Assembly: GCF_021134715.1 (NCBI RefSeq)
Contig: NC_060021.1
Coordinates: 3,844,001-3,908,000 of the forward strand
Source of the DNA: Daphnia pulex
Taxonomy: Eukaryota > Arthropoda > Branchiopoda > Diplostraca > Daphniidae
Length of the DNA: 64,000 bases
Direction of reading: 5' to 3'
Part shown: positions 10,008-22,802 of the stretch, one piece after another
Layout of the letters: every line of letters begins with the position of its first letter
Numbering within the stretch: the stretch's first letter is position 1
Translations under genes and position numbers: made by a program
Notes under the pieces: model-generated
What the model was told of the DNA's origin: nothing
Database searches by the model: none
The model's input: only the letters and a program-made list of their open reading frames with translations

Positions 10008-10081
10008 GCCTCTGTGGCGCAATTGGCTAGCGCGTTCGGCTGTTAACCGGAAGGCTGGTGGTTCGATCCCTCCCAGGGGCG
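10008..10081 (+). tRNA. tRNA-Asn(GTT), T2
   Basis: 74 nt, loop CTGTTAA, acceptor GCCTCTG/CAGGGGC fully paired, discriminator G; one T-stem mismatch (CCTCC). Confidence 0.88.
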
Positions 10082-10522
10082 CATGGTGATTGAAATCTAT
10101 TGCCCTATTTTAAACTCTTCTTCTCATGAGTTTATACCCGACTAAAGCTTGCATTGTAGAGTGCACACTCACGATATGGCTTCTTTAGCTGATGATTGTT
10201 GAATCTACTGAACATTTGCAGCGTAGGGTGCACACGCATCATGTTAATTTTCTTGTGGAGCTACTGTTCCAGGTTCAGGTGTAATCTATCATAGATTCCC
10301 CTCTGCTGATGTTTATGGACTTCTTCCCCATCCAGCGCAAGTCATTTCCCACATTCCTAAAACCAAAGGGCATTGTCGATTGGCTAAAGAAGAAAGTCTC
10401 TTAAGGGCTATATCACCTGCACAACAACCGCAGTCGCCATTGATCCCCCCTGTCTGTTGACTTCTTCCGGATACTGCATTGCGAATATTTTCAGATTGTC
10501 AGAGTGTAGATTTCATTCACAA

Positions 10523-13500
10523 CCCGTACGAAAATTTCAGCCTGTTTGTAGCTGACCGTTAGCTTACAACGCGGGGGCTATTAGCTTATCATGCCAAGCT
10601 TACAGTGAGGTTTTTTTGTCCCTTTTCCCACTGGACAAAAACAGCTAAAAGCCATTACAAATTAGGTTGTCTACAGCTGACTTCTAGTTGAAAAGTTCCA
10701 ACGTATTTTTAATTAAGATTTCCCTAGCTTTTTCTTTCGAGCTAAAAATGGACTTTTAGACAGTTGAATTTAAGCTCATTTGTAGCATATTAAAAATGAA
10801 TTATTTTACCGGAAATATATTTATGCCTAATACACCTATATTTTAATAAAATTAACTTAAATAAATAAATCAAAATATTTTCTCTCGTCTTTGTATTTTC
10901 ATGAAACATCTGAACAGATGTTTGATGTTTAACAAGGCATGTTTAAAAACACAGCAGCACATACTCTCTTAAAATGTAATAGATAACATTTTAAGAGAGT
11001 AACACAAAAACAAATCGTGAAAAACAAAAAAAAAAGTAAAGAAGGTTTCGAGACTGGTGAGAGGCGATATCTTCTATTCATGGTCTTCCTGAGATTGTGG
11101 ATTTTTCTTCTTTTTTAGGTGGGTGTGACAGGCCAATAACCTTGTTCCAATTGCCTTATCGATTTGGGTGGTTGATAGAACAGCCATAGTCGTAACGCTC
11201 CCTTTTTCATCCTTGATTGAAAATGCTTCGTCCCATGCTGCTTGCATGAAATCTAATAAATAAAATTGTTATTTATAATACATCGTAAATCTCTATAAAC
11301 TTGTTTGGTTTCTTACTGTGAATAGCCTCTTGGATTTTGTCCGGAATTTTCGGTTTTGGAATAGCGTCAGGAATTCCTGGACTTTTTCTGCCTGACAGTG
11401 ACATATTTGCCAGTTGCTCAGGTGAAAATAAATTTTCCAAGATGACAGTAACTGCGCGATTCCGAGAAAACTCTGTCTAACCACTAGACTTCAAGATTGT
11501 TTTCACTTGTTTAGGCACAGTTTCGCAGATGAAAACTTCTCCCCATAGTTTTACCTACACTAACAATAAGCATTTAAGAAATAAAGCCCTTTTACTATTT
11601 TTTTAAATCTATTACCAATTTTGCACCGATGTGGCAAGAACTTGACGATGGACTACTTAAATATTGCGATGGAACACCAAAACCTGGAGGTTGTACATTT
11701 AGTTGACTGTGCACTGCTGGTGATGATATGATCCCAACGAGACTTTTCATTCCCTCAAGTGTTTCCTTCATCTCTATAAATATATAAGGTCATTTATACA
11801 CACGCAAAATTTGAAAATATATAAATTATACCTCGGACAAGAACTATCGGCTCTTCTTTCTCCAAACCTTCAATTTTTTCTCTTAGCTCAATATTTTCAA
11901 ATTCGTTAGATGCAATGGTATTGTAGTCAGTAACTTTTCTTCTAAAACCCGATTTTTTTCCCTCAATGATTCATTTTCCTGAATAAATCACAAGGAAGGA
12001 AATTGTTAAGTGAATAGAAAGGAATTGTCATGAAAAAAATAAATATAATAACGCACTTACTTTTTTTAGTTCTTCGAATAATATCTTTGCAATCAAGATT
12101 TGGAACATTGTCACTACCAGAAGGCAGAGCACCCGAGTTTTCTTTCTCACTTATGATGACAAAGACTTGATCCTTATGAACCTTTGTTTCTTTTTGATGT
12201 TCATTACTAGGAGACACATCTGCTATCTGCCTTGATTGTGATGAAGTTGAGTGTATACTTCCAAAAAAGTCATCATCCTTTTCCTTTTCTTCTTCAAAGT
12301 TTGAGTCTATTAAACAATCAAGTGAGAATGTAAAATTATTTTGGCAGATAATTAAAGTGGATCAAATTTACCAGAACTTTCAGGGTATTCTAATTTTCTT
12401 TTTACACCCTGTTTTTCTGGCACCAGTGATTCAATAGCCTTTTGTTGGAACGGAACTGCCGAGGGAACTGCTGCCTTTGGTTTAGCCAGAGAAGTTGATT
12501 TTGACTTGACAGGCACTGTTTTCTGTTTGACTGCAGAAACCTCTTTTGATTGTTGAACAGAAGGAACGTTAACAGACTTTCTTGGACTTTTCATTATTCC
12601 TGGTGTGGGACACTTTGATGTTGGATAACTGTTTGTTCTTTTTCCTACAGTTGTCTTCAACAACTCTTTGCCATGAAGTTCTAGTAGAAGCTTGTTCCTT
12701 TCAGCTGAAATTTCTTTCGAACTCTCTGTAAATTGTGACAAAAACCAAACAATAGTAAAGAGTAGGAAATTGTTGATGTAAATGTCATACCAGAAAAGCA
12801 GTTTACAACACCAGACTTAAAAATGTGCTTCCATCACCATCAGTGAAATCCTTCGAATAACTAAAAAGGTTCCACTCCGTCTTGGAGGTAGAATTCCATC
12901 TATGTTTGAAGAAAGAGGTTGATGTTTTAAAGAATCAGTTACTGTAACAATACTTCTAACATTTACCTAAAGGCAACCGCCTTTTTACTTGCTATCCAGG
13001 AATTAAGCAGAGTTTCACAGTCTTCTTTAGTTTCACTTATTGGTAAAGGAAGTTTCGGTCTGAAAAACGAACTAAGAGATGTTATAAAAACTCCATCAGA
13101 AGCAGTGACCAGAATATAAAGTCCAAAAGGGTTGTTTTGAACTATATTGTTGGTCATCTTTGAAAAAAATTGCTAAATATGACTAAAAAAGCACATAAGG
13201 TCTTGGACAGGATTCGTCGTGCTTGACTTACGAATGCTGTAAGACTTGGGCGGGAAAAAGATCACACCATCATTGATGTTGCCAAGTGTAAACTAATAAA
13301 TCAACATGTAAAACTGTGGTGAAAATGTTTGTTTTTTTCAGTATTTAAAATCATCTGTCAATTCATAATAAGTGAAGTCAAGTAGAAAAAATATGGAAGA
13401 AAGATATATTTCATGGAAAAATCTTCGATACATGTATTTCTGTAGTCCTCGAAACATTTTCATTGACCACATAATTGAAACAAACACACAGTACACAGAC

Positions 13501-14723
13501 TGATGATGAGTGAGTGTTTTGCAAGTAAAAGCCTCATCATCTTGAGTATCAGAAATAGCAGAATCGTCAGAATTACTGTGATGTTGATCTTGAAGTAACC
13601 CATGTTGGTGATGTTCGATGTTGCCTGCATTGACTTCTGAATAATAATTTTCAATCTATTTCGAAAAGTAAAAACCATATTTATTATACTTTAAAATAAA
13701 CTTTGTGCAAAATGTATAATACCTCGCTTGTGTCTTCACTGAAAACCTCCCCATGGTTTAATTGAACCACTTGAGACACTGGATTACCATCTCTATTTTG
13801 GTAAAATAGGTTTTTGACGGACTGCAGCATATGATTATCAGTGATTATTATTGGAAATCCGTTTTCTCATTTAATGATAATTACCTCAGAGTTTGAACTT
13901 GTTGAAGGTTGTAAAGACCGAATCACCGACGATGACGCTAGCAAATGTGTTGGTGGGCTGGCAAGGGCGTCACAATTTGACTGCAACAACTCATTTGCTG
14001 CAATCACTCTTAACTCTTTTACTTTTTCATCCATTAACAATTCATTTTTTATTCGTCTTTTAACGGTTTTCTTATGTAAAAGACCGGTGTCACAGGCATT
14101 TCTTTTAGACATATTCACGCTTTAAAAAACTCAAATATTGGATGATGACATATGAAAGTGAAAAAATTTGCAGACGAGATTTTTGTGCTGTTTGACATTT
14201 CAAACAATGGTGCCAGGCTTATTATTAGGGCGTATATATATAAAAAGGTTGTTAGTAAGTCCCTTAAAATATTTAAAATTCTTTCTTTCTTTATTTTTTT
14301 TTTAATTTTATATAAAAATATCCGTCTACGATGATTATAAAGACATAAGTTTATATTATCAACTATGTATGTGTATATATTATTCACTCAACCAAATAAA
14401 AATATATAGATACATCACGATAGCTAACGGTCAGTTGCCAATCGGCTAAAATTTTCGTATACGGAAAATCGAAATATGATTAGCTTTTTCTCTGCTATAA
14501 CATAACTGTGTTTGCACAACTCACATATCTAAGCTAAACGAAGTAATGAAGCGGCTAAACAACTATAAGCTATCCAATTTCATACTTAAATAGCTCTAGC
14601 TTACATATGTTAAGTTAATTCTAGATAGGGAAAGCTAAACTTATCTAACTAAAAACTCCCCTATCTAGGACTAGCTAGTAGATAGCTGGTAGCTATTTTG
14701 GGCAGCGAGCATTTTCGTACGGG
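10523..14723. mobile_element. BEN element copy 2
   Basis: Same 13-bp terminal inverted repeats, AA flanks and BEN gene as copy 1, and the same length of 4201 bp. It is nearly identical to copy 1, as expected if it was multiplied with the array and did not transpose separately. Confidence 0.8.
11074..14118 (-). pseudogene. BEN-domain protein gene, copy 2 (disrupted)
   Basis: Same exon structure as copy 1, shifted by 6330 bases. It shares the coiled-coil frameshifts of copy 1 and adds a nonsense codon in the BEN exon (TAG read on the minus strand at 11477-11479, replacing the Gln of KSSGQTEF). The BEN domain would therefore be lost from any protein. The first exon and splice sites remain intact. 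Confidence 0.8.
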
Positions 14724-14792
14724 AAGGAATATGGCCTTTGCAAAAATGCAGAATATGCATCTGATTGACAGTCTTTCTAAAAAATACTTATC

Positions 14793-14865
14793 TGTTTCCA
14801 CCTAGGATCGAACTGACGTCCTTGAGCGTGTTAGACCGACGTGAAAACCACTAAACTATGGAAAC
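14793..14865 (-). tRNA. tRNA-Val(AAC)-like, T3
   Basis: 73 nt, same as T2 except TTATCACG reads TTTTCACG in the A box, which should weaken transcription by Pol III. Confidence 0.72.
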
Positions 14866-14961
14866 TTTCTGTCAACACTGAATTTTTCTGAAATAACTAC
14901 AAAATACTAACGATGGTCTCCCAACATCTAAATTAAATCTACAATATTTGCAAATATGTAA

Positions 14962-15034
14962 CGCCCAACAGGGGGCTCGAACCCCCGACCCTGAGATTAA
15001 GAGTCTCATGCTCTACCGACTGAGCTAGCCAGGC
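14962..15034 (-). tRNA. tRNA-Lys(CTT), T3
   Basis: 73 nt, canonical D arm, anticodon CTT, paired acceptor. With T4 the best-looking Lys copy in the array. Confidence 0.88.
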
Positions 15035-15252
15035 CTGAAATTAGGGTCTATTCCAATGTTATCAATCAAGTTTTAATTGACCATATTTAGTACTGTCCAC
15101 TAGCCGTGAACGAAGTTTTATGATGATTGTTTGGTTCTTTGTGAGGAGTTCACAGTTGCCTTATACTTCTAATCGTCTAGATGGGATACACTACTATTAA
15201 TACTTTTTTTTTACTTTTCCTCGGATATTATTTATTCCCATAGCGTTTCTGA

Positions 15253-15326
15253 TGCTTCCACCTAGGAACGAACTGAGGGTTTTCAGCTTACGAAGACGAC
15301 GTGATAACCTCTACCCTATGGCATAC
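15253..15326 (-). tRNA. Val/Thr-like tRNA relic, T3
   Basis: Same as the T2 relic. Confidence 0.5.
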
Positions 15327-15589
15327 CGGAAGTCAACTGTAAGATTTTATTATTTTTGGACGTAGTAAAAACGTAATGTTTGCTTTCCTAATGGGTGTCG
15401 TTAGTTAATCAGCATTTATCTGTGTCGCAATTGGCTTGCGCGTTCGGCTGCTATCATAGATTCCCCTTTGGTGTTTATGGATTTCTTCTCTCTTCCAGTG
15501 CAATGAGCCAGTGACGCGAGCCAGTGGAGAAAAAAGTTTTAATATATGCCACATCAGTAGTGAAAAGGAATTTAGGTACATATGATGTG

Positions 15590-15626
15590 GTCAGGATGGC
15601 CAAGGCTAAGGCGTCAACTCCTGACA
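15590..15626 (+). tRNA. Internally deleted tRNA-Leu, T3 (37 nt)
   Basis: Same as the T1 copy. Confidence 0.55.
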
Positions 15627-15811
15627 ACCATATCGTTATCTGAATTTAAATGATCATCGCTTTGCACCATAATTAGAGAGGTTGCTTTGATATAGTGATA
15701 GAGAATGCTTAATGTACCACTATACCAGGTCACCAAGTGGTAATACTGGTCCATTTTCTGTAATTTAAAAAGATGTGACAATACGAAAGTGATGACGCTC
15801 ACGCATATCAA

Positions 15812-15883
15812 GTGATGGTGGCATAGTGCTTAGCATAGTTGCCTTCCATGCAAATGACCCGAGTTCGATTCTCGGCTATCGTT
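15812..15883 (+). tRNA. tRNA-Gly(TCC)-like, T3
   Basis: Identical to the T2 copy. Confidence 0.77.
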
Positions 15884-16337
15884 ATTTAGCTATTAATTAT
15901 AGTTCTTAGCAGACTAGTCAACCTACGGAGTTGAAGTCAATTTTCAAGAATGATACTTTTTAGGTAAAAATATAGTTGTTCATTTCTTTTTCGCTCACAC
16001 ATGAATAATTGACAAGATAACTCCTTATAAGTCATATCTTGCATTGGCGTTGAAGAAAAATCAAAAATACTGCTTTGATAAGCTGGAAAACACCACTTCA
16101 ATGAATTTGAATTTGATATCTTTACTGTTTCGCTTATTCAAAGCGATTTATTCTTACAGGATATGTGAATCAAGGTCCAATACACCATGAAAAGTTAATT
16201 AAATCAATGAATTCATAAAAACATCCGTGATGTTTATGAAATAGAAACAAGAAGAACAGCCCAGCACAGCACAGCACAGCAGTTGCACAAAAATGTATTC
16301 TTTGCTTTCCTAATGGGTGTCGTTAGCTAATCAGCAT

Positions 16338-16411
16338 GCCTCTGTGGCGCAATTGGCTAGCGCGTTCGGCTGTTAACCGGAAGGCTGGTGGTTCGATCCC
16401 TCCCAGGGGCG
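16338..16411 (+). tRNA. tRNA-Asn(GTT), T3
   Basis: Identical to the T2 copy. Confidence 0.88.
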
Positions 16412-16852
16412 CATGGTGATTGAAATCTATTGCCCTATTTTAAACTCTTCTTCTCATGACTTTATACCCGACTAAAGCTTGCATTGTAGAGTGCACACTC
16501 ACGATATGGCTTCTTTAGCTGATGATTGTTGAATCTACTGAACATTTGCAGCGTAGGGTGCACACGCATCATGTTAATTTTCTTGTGGAGCTACTGTTCC
16601 AGGTTCAGGTGTAATCTATCATAGATTCCCCTCTGCTGATGTTTATGGACTTCTTCCCCATCCAGCGCAAGTCATTTCCTACATTCCTAAAACCAAAGGG
16701 CATTGTCGATTGGCTAAAGAAGAAAGTCTCTTAAGGGCTATATCACCTGCACAGCAACCGCAGTCGCCATTGATCCGCCCTGTCTGTTGACTTCTTCCGG
16801 ATACAGCACTGCGAATATTTTCAGATTGTCAGAGTGTAGATTTCATTCACAA

Positions 16853-19800
16853 CCCGTACGAAAATTTCAGCCTGTTTGTAGCTGACCGTTAGCTTACAAC
16901 GCGGGGGCTATCAGCTTATCATGCCAAGCTTACAGTGAAGTTTTTTTGTCCCTTTTCCCACTGGACAAAAACAGCTAAAAGCCATTAAAAATTAGGTTGT
17001 CTACAGCTGACTTCTAGTTGAAAAGTTCCAACGTATTTTTAATTAAGATTTCCCTAGCTTTTTCTTTCGAGCTAAAAATGGACTTTTAGACAGTTGAATT
17101 TAAGCTCATTTGTAGCATATTAAAAATGGTTTATTTTACCGGAAATATATTTATGCCTAATACACCTATATTTTAATAAAATTAATTTAAATAAATAAAT
17201 AAAAATATTTTCTCTCGTCTTTGTATTTTCATCAAACATCTGAACAGATGTTTGATGTTTAACAAGGCATGTTTAAAAACACAGCAGCACATACTCTCTT
17301 AAAATGTAATAGATAACATTTTAAGAGAGTAACACAAAAACAAATCGTGAAAATAAAAAAAAAAGTAAAGAAGGTTTCGAGACTGGTGAGAGGCGATATC
17401 TTCTATTCATGGTCTTCCTGAGATTATGGATTTTTCTTCTTTTTTAGGTGGGTGTGACAGGCCAATAACCTTGCTCCAATTGCCTTATCGATTTGGGTGG
17501 TTGATAGAACAGCCATAGTCGTAACGCTCCCTTTTTCATCCTTGATTGAAAATGCCTCGTCCCATGCTGCTTGCATGAAATCTAATAAATAAAATTGTTA
17601 TTTATAATACATCGTAAATCTCTATAAACTTGTTTGGTTTCTTACTGTGAATAGCCTCTTGGATTTTGTCCGGAATTTTCGGTTTTGGAATAGCGTCAGG
17701 AATTCCTGGACTTTTTCTGCCTGACAGTGACATATTTGCCAGTTGCTCAGGTGAAAATAAATTTTCCAAGATGACAGTAACTGCGCGATTCCGAGAAAAC
17801 TCTGTCTGACCACTAGACTTCAAGATTGTTTTCACTTTTTTAGGCACAGATTCGCAGATGAAAACTTCTCCCCATAGTTTTACCTACACTAACAATAAGC
17901 ATTTAAGAAATAAAGCCCTTTTACTATTTTTTAAAATCTATTGCCAATTTTGCACCGATGTGGCAAGAACTTGACGATGGACTACTTAAATATTGCGATG
18001 GAACACCAAAACCTGGAGGTTGTACATTTAGTTGACTGCGCACTGCTGGTGATGATATGATCCCAACGAGACTTTTCATTCCCTCAAGTGTTTCCTTCAT
18101 CTCTATAAATATATAAGGTCATTTATACACACGCAAAATTTGAAAATATATAAATTATACCTCGGACAAGAACTATCGGCTCTTCTTTCTCCAAACCTTC
18201 AATTTTTTCTCTTAGCTCAATATTTTCAAATTCTTTATATGCAATGGTATTGTAGTCAGTAACTTTTCTTCTAAAACCCAATTTTTTTCCCTCAATGATT
18301 CATTTTTCTGAATAAATCACAAGGAAGGAAATTGTTAAGTGAATAGAAAGGAATTGTCATGACAAAAATAAATATAATAACGCACTTACTTTTTTTAGTT
18401 CTTCGATAATAATATCTTTGCAATAAAGATTTGGAACATTGTCAATACCAGAAGGCAGAGCACCCGGGTTTTCTTTCTCACTTATGATGACAAAGACTTG
18501 ATCCTTATGAACCTTTGTTTCTTTTTGATGTTCATTACTAGGAGACACATCTGCTATCTGCCTTGATTGTGATGAAGTTGAGTGTATACTTCCAAAAAAG
18601 TCATCATCCTTTTCCTTTTCTTCTTCAAAGTTTGAGTCTATTAAACAATCAAGTGAGAATGTAAAATTATTTTGGCAGATAATTAAAGTGGATCAAATTT
18701 ACCAGAACTTTCAGGGTATTCTAATTTTCTTTTTACACCCTGTTTTTCTGGCACCAGTGATTCAATAGCCTTTTGTTGGAATGGAACTGCCGAGGGAACT
18801 GCTGCCTTTGGTTTAGCCAGAGAAGTTGATTTTGACTTGACAGGCACTGTTTTCTGTTTGACTGCAGAAACCTCTTTTGATTGTTGAACAGAAGGAACGT
18901 TAACAGACTTTCTTGGACTTTTCATTATTCCTGGTGTGGGCCACTTTGATGTTGGATAACTGTTTGTTCTTTTTCCTACAGTTGTCTTCAACAACTCTTT
19001 GCCATGAAGTTCTAGTAGAAGCTTGTTCCTTTCAGCTGAAATTGCTTTCGAACTCTCTGTAAATTGTCACAAAAACCAAACAATAGTAAAGAGTAGGAAA
19101 TTGTTGATGTAAATGTCATACCAGAAAAGCAGTTTACAACACCAGACTTAAAAATGTGCTTCCATCACCATCAGTGAAATCCTTCGAATAACTAAAAAGG
19201 TTCCACTCCGTCTTGGAGGTAGAATTCCATCTATGTTTGAAGAAAGGGGTTGATGTTTTAAAGAATCAGTTACTGTAACAATACTTCTAACATTTACCTA
19301 AAGGCAACCGCCTTTTTACTTGCTATCCAGGAATTAAGCAGAGTTTCACAGTCTTCTTTAGTTTCACTTATTGGTAAAGGAAGTTTCGGTCTGAAAAACG
19401 AACTAGGAGATGTTATAAAAACTCCATCAGAAGCAGTGACCAGAATATAAAGTCCAGAAGGGTTGTTTTGAACTATATTGTTGGTCATCTTTGAAACAAA
19501 TCGCTAAATATGACTAAAAAAGCACATAAGGTCTTGGACAGGATTCGTCGTGCTTGACTTACGAATGCTGTAAGACTTGGGCGAGAAAAAGATCACACCA
19601 TCATTGATGTTGCCAAGTGTAACCTAATAAATCAACATGTAAAACTGTGGTGAAATCGTGTGTTTTTTTTCAGTATTTAAAATCATCTGTCAATTCATAA
19701 TAAGTGAAGTCAAGTAGAAAAATATGGAAGAAAGATATATTTCATGGAAAAAATCTTCGATACATGTATTTCTGTAGTCCTCGAAACATTTTCATTGACC

Positions 19801-21056
19801 ACATAATTGAAACAAACACACAGTACACAGACTGATGATGAGTGAGTGATTTGCAAGTAAAAACCTCATCATCTTGAGTATCAGAAATAGCAGAATCGTC
19901 AGAATTACTGTGATGTTGATCTTGAAGTAACCCATGTTGGTGATGTTCGATGTTGCTGGCATTGACTGCTGAATAATAATTTTCAATCTATTTCGAAAAG
20001 TAAAAACCATATTTATTATACTTTAAAATAAACTTTGTGCAAAATGTATAATACCTCGCTTGTGTCTTCACTGAAAACCTCCCCATGGTTTAATTGAACC
20101 ACTTGAGACACTGGATTACCATCTCTATTTTGGTAAAATAGGTTTTTGACAGACTGCAGCATATGATTATCAGTGATTATTATTGGAAATCCGTTTTCTC
20201 ATTTAATGATAATTACCTCAGAGTTTGAACTTGTTGAAGGTTGTAAAGACCGAATCACCGACGATGACGCTAGCAAATGTGTTGGTGGGCTGGCAAGGGC
20301 GTCACAATTTGACTGCAACAACTCATTTGCTGCAATCACTCTTAACTCTTTTACTTTTTTCTCCATTAACAATTCATTTTTTATTCGTCTTTTAACGGTT
20401 TTCTTATGTAAAAGACCGGTGTCACAGGCATTTCTTTTAGACATATTCACGCTTTAAAAAACTCAAATATTGGATAATGACATATGAAAGTGAAAAAATT
20501 TGCAGACGAGATTTATGTGCTGTTTGACATTTCAAACAATGTTGCCAAGCTTATTATTAGGGCGTATATATATAAAAAGGTTGTTAGTAAGTCCCTTCAA
20601 ATATTTAAAATTCTTTCTTTCTTTCTTTTTTTTTAAATTTTATATAAAAATATCCGTCTACGATGATTATAAAGACATAAGTTTATATTATCAACTATGT
20701 ATGTGTATATATTATTCACTCAACCAAATAAAAATATATAGATACATCACGATAGCTAACGGTCAGTTGCCAATCGGCTAAAATTTTCGTATATGGAAAA
20801 TCGAAATATTATTAGCTTTTTCTCTGCTATAACATAACTGTGTTTGCACAACTCACATATCTAAGCTAAACGAAGTAATGAAGCGGCTAAACAACTATAA
20901 GCTATCCAATTTCATACTTAAAATAGCTCTAGCTTACATATGTTGAGTTAATTCTAGATAGGGAAAGCTAAACTTATCTAACTAAAAACTCCCCTGTCTA
21001 GGACTAGCTAGTAGATAGCTGGTAGCTATTTTGGGCAGCGAGAATTTTCGTACGGG
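16853..21056. mobile_element. BEN element copy 3
   Basis: Both ends present (CCCGTACG at 16853, CGTACGGG ending 21056). It carries substitutions shared with the long-unit copies, including a perfect 13-bp-arm hairpin at 17230-17257 that is imperfect in copies 1 and 2. Confidence 0.8.
17403..20450 (-). CDS. BEN-domain protein gene, copy 3
   Basis: Same gene as copies 1 and 2. The coiled-coil exon near 18.4 kb keeps the correct phase (KDIIIEELKK, then a GT donor), unlike copies 1 and 2, and the BEN exon at about 17883-17646 is open and undamaged, with LFSPEQLANMSLSGRK. The following coiled-coil exon still lacks one base compared with copies 4 and 5, and the exon upstream of 19488 has a stop between SHI and the MTNNIV segment, so the full frame is not intact. 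Confidence 0.78.
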
Positions 21057-21125
21057 AAGGAAAATGGCCTTTGCAAAAATGCAGAATATGCATCTGATTG
21101 ACAGTCTTTCTAAAAACTACTTATC

Positions 21126-21198
21126 TGTTTCCAATTAGGATCGAACTGAGGTCCTTGAGCGTGATAGACCGACGTGATAACCACTAAACTATGGAAAC
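21126..21198 (-). tRNA. tRNA-Val-like, T4, anticodon loop altered
   Basis: 73 nt with normal acceptor ends, but the loop reads CTATCAC, changing the expected AAC anticodon to ATC. Probably a pseudo-tRNA. Confidence 0.65.
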
Positions 21199-21294
21199 TT
21201 ACTGTCAACACTGAATTTTTCTGAAATGACTACAAAATACTAACGATGGTCTCCCAACATCTAAAGTAAATCTACAATATTTGCAAATATGTAA

Positions 21295-21367
21295 CGCCCA
21301 ACGGGGGGCTCGAACCCCCGACCCTGGGATTAAGAGTCTCATGCTCTACCGACTGAGCTAGCCAGGC
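21295..21367 (-). tRNA. tRNA-Lys(CTT), T4
   Basis: 73 nt, five G-C pairs in the T stem, canonical boxes; one anticodon-stem change (CCCAGGG for CTCAGGG on the 3' side). Its 5' end is followed on the plus strand by a 55-bp duplication containing its first nucleotides. Confidence 0.86.
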
Positions 21368-21467
21368 CTGATATTACACTCTATTCCAATGTTATCAATC
21401 AAGTTTTAATTGCTAGCCAGGCCTGATATTACACTCTATTCCAATGTTATCAATCAAGTTTTAATTG
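21358..21467 (+). repeat. 55-bp direct tandem duplication next to tRNA-Lys (T4 only)
   Basis: The segment 21358-21412, beginning CTAGCCAGGCCTGATATT, is repeated at 21413-21467. It includes the first ten bases of tRNA-Lys. Absent from the other units. Confidence 0.92.
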
Positions 21468-21640
21468 ACCATATTTTGTACTGTCCACTAGCCGTGAACG
21501 AAGTTTTATGATGATTATTTGGTTCTTTGTGGCGAGTTCACAGTTGCCTTATACTTCTAATCGTCTAGATGAGATACGCTACTATTAATATTTTATTTTT
21601 ACTTTTCCTCGGATATTATTTATTCCCATAGCTTTTCTGA

Positions 21641-21714
21641 TGCTTCCACCTAGGAACGAACTGAGGATTTTCAGCTTACGAAGACGACGTGATAACCTCT
21701 ACACTATGGCATAC
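21641..21714 (-). tRNA. Val/Thr-like tRNA relic, T4
   Basis: Same relic with the better A box TAGTGTAGAGGTTATCACG. Confidence 0.5.
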
Positions 21715-21977
21715 CGGAAGTCAACTGCAAGATTTTATTATTTTTGGTATTAGTAAAAACGTAATGTTTGCTTTCCTAATGGGTGTCGTTAGTCAATCAG
21801 CATGCATCTGGGTCGCAATTGGCTTGCGCGTTCGGCTGCTATCATAGATTCCCCTCTGGTGTTTATGGATTTCTTCCCTCTTCCAGTGCAATGAGCCAGT
21901 GACGCGAGCCAGTGCAGAAAAGAGTTTTAATATATGCCACATCAGTAGGGAAAAGGAATTTAGGTACATATGATGTG

Positions 21978-22017
21978 GTCAGGATGGCCGAGCGGTCTAA
22001 GGCGTCAACTCCTGACA
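21978..22017 (+). tRNA. Internally deleted tRNA-Leu, T4 (40 nt)
   Basis: Begins exactly like eukaryotic tRNA-Leu (GTCAGGATGGCCGAGCGGTC, then TAAGGCG) and ends with TCCTGAC plus A, the perfect partner of the 5' acceptor strand and a discriminator. Anticodon, variable and T arms are missing. The intact D arm marks this as the least changed copy. T5 and T6 have lost the segment entirely. Confidence 0.65.
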
Positions 22018-22202
22018 ACCATATCGTTATCTGAATTTACATGATCATCGCTTTGCAACATAATTAGAGAGGTTGCTTTGATATAGTGATAGAGAATGCT
22101 TAATGTACCACTAAACAAGGTCACTAAGTGGTAATACTGGTCGATTTTCAGTAATTTAAAAAGATGTGACAATACGAAAGTGATGACGTTCACTTTTATC
22201 AA

Positions 22203-22274
22203 GTGATGGTGGTATAGTGGTAAGCATAGTTGCCTTCCAAGCAATTGACCCGAGTTCGATTCTCGGGTATCGTT
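22203..22274 (+). tRNA. tRNA-Gly(TCC)-like, T4
   Basis: 72 nt; canonical D arm TGGTATAGTGG, loop CTTCCAA; the last acceptor pair is broken by GTATCGT. Confidence 0.79.
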
Positions 22275-22728
22275 ATTTTGCTATTATTGATAGTTCTTAG
22301 CAGACAAGTCAACCTACGGAGTTGAAGTCAATTTTCAAAAATGATACTTTTTAGGTAAAAATATAGTTGTTCATTTCTTTTTCGCTCACACATGAATAAT
22401 TGACAAGATAACTCCTTATAAGTCATATCTTGCATTGGCGTTGAAGAAAAATCAAAAATACTGATGAGCTGGGAAACACCACTTCAATGAATTTGAATTT
22501 GATATATTTACTGTTTCGCTTATTCAAAGCGATTTATTCTTACAGGATATGTGAATCAATGTCCAATACACCATTAAAAGTTAATTGAATCAATGAATTC
22601 ATAAAAACATCCGTGATGTTTATGAAATACAAACAAGAAGAACAGCACAGCACAGCACAGCACAGCACAGCAGCTGCACAAAAATGTATTTTTTGCTTTC
22701 CTAATGGTTGTCGTTAGCCAATTAGCAT

Positions 22729-22802
22729 GCCTCTGTGGCGCAATTGGCTAGCGCGTTCGGCTGTTAACCGGAAGGCTGGTGGTTTCATCCCACCCAGGGG
22801 CG
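22729..22802 (+). tRNA. tRNA-Asn(GTT), T4
   Basis: 74 nt, loop CTGTTAA, paired acceptor and T stem; the B box is changed (GGTTTCATCC), which may lower Pol III binding. Confidence 0.84.

Larger units (their letters stand above)
7754..14083. repeat. Tandem array unit T2 (short form, ~6.33 kb)
   Basis: Direct repeat of T1 and T3 in the same orientation, starting at the same anchor. The stretch shared with T3 is almost unchanged over several kilobases, which points to a recent duplication. Confidence 0.95.
14084..20415. repeat. Tandem array unit T3 (short form, ~6.33 kb)
   Basis: Direct repeat like T1 and T2. From about 16.7 kb onward it shares substitutions with the long units instead of T2 (for example at the coiled-coil exon near 18.4 kb), so it looks like a transition between short- and long-form history. 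Confidence 0.94.
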
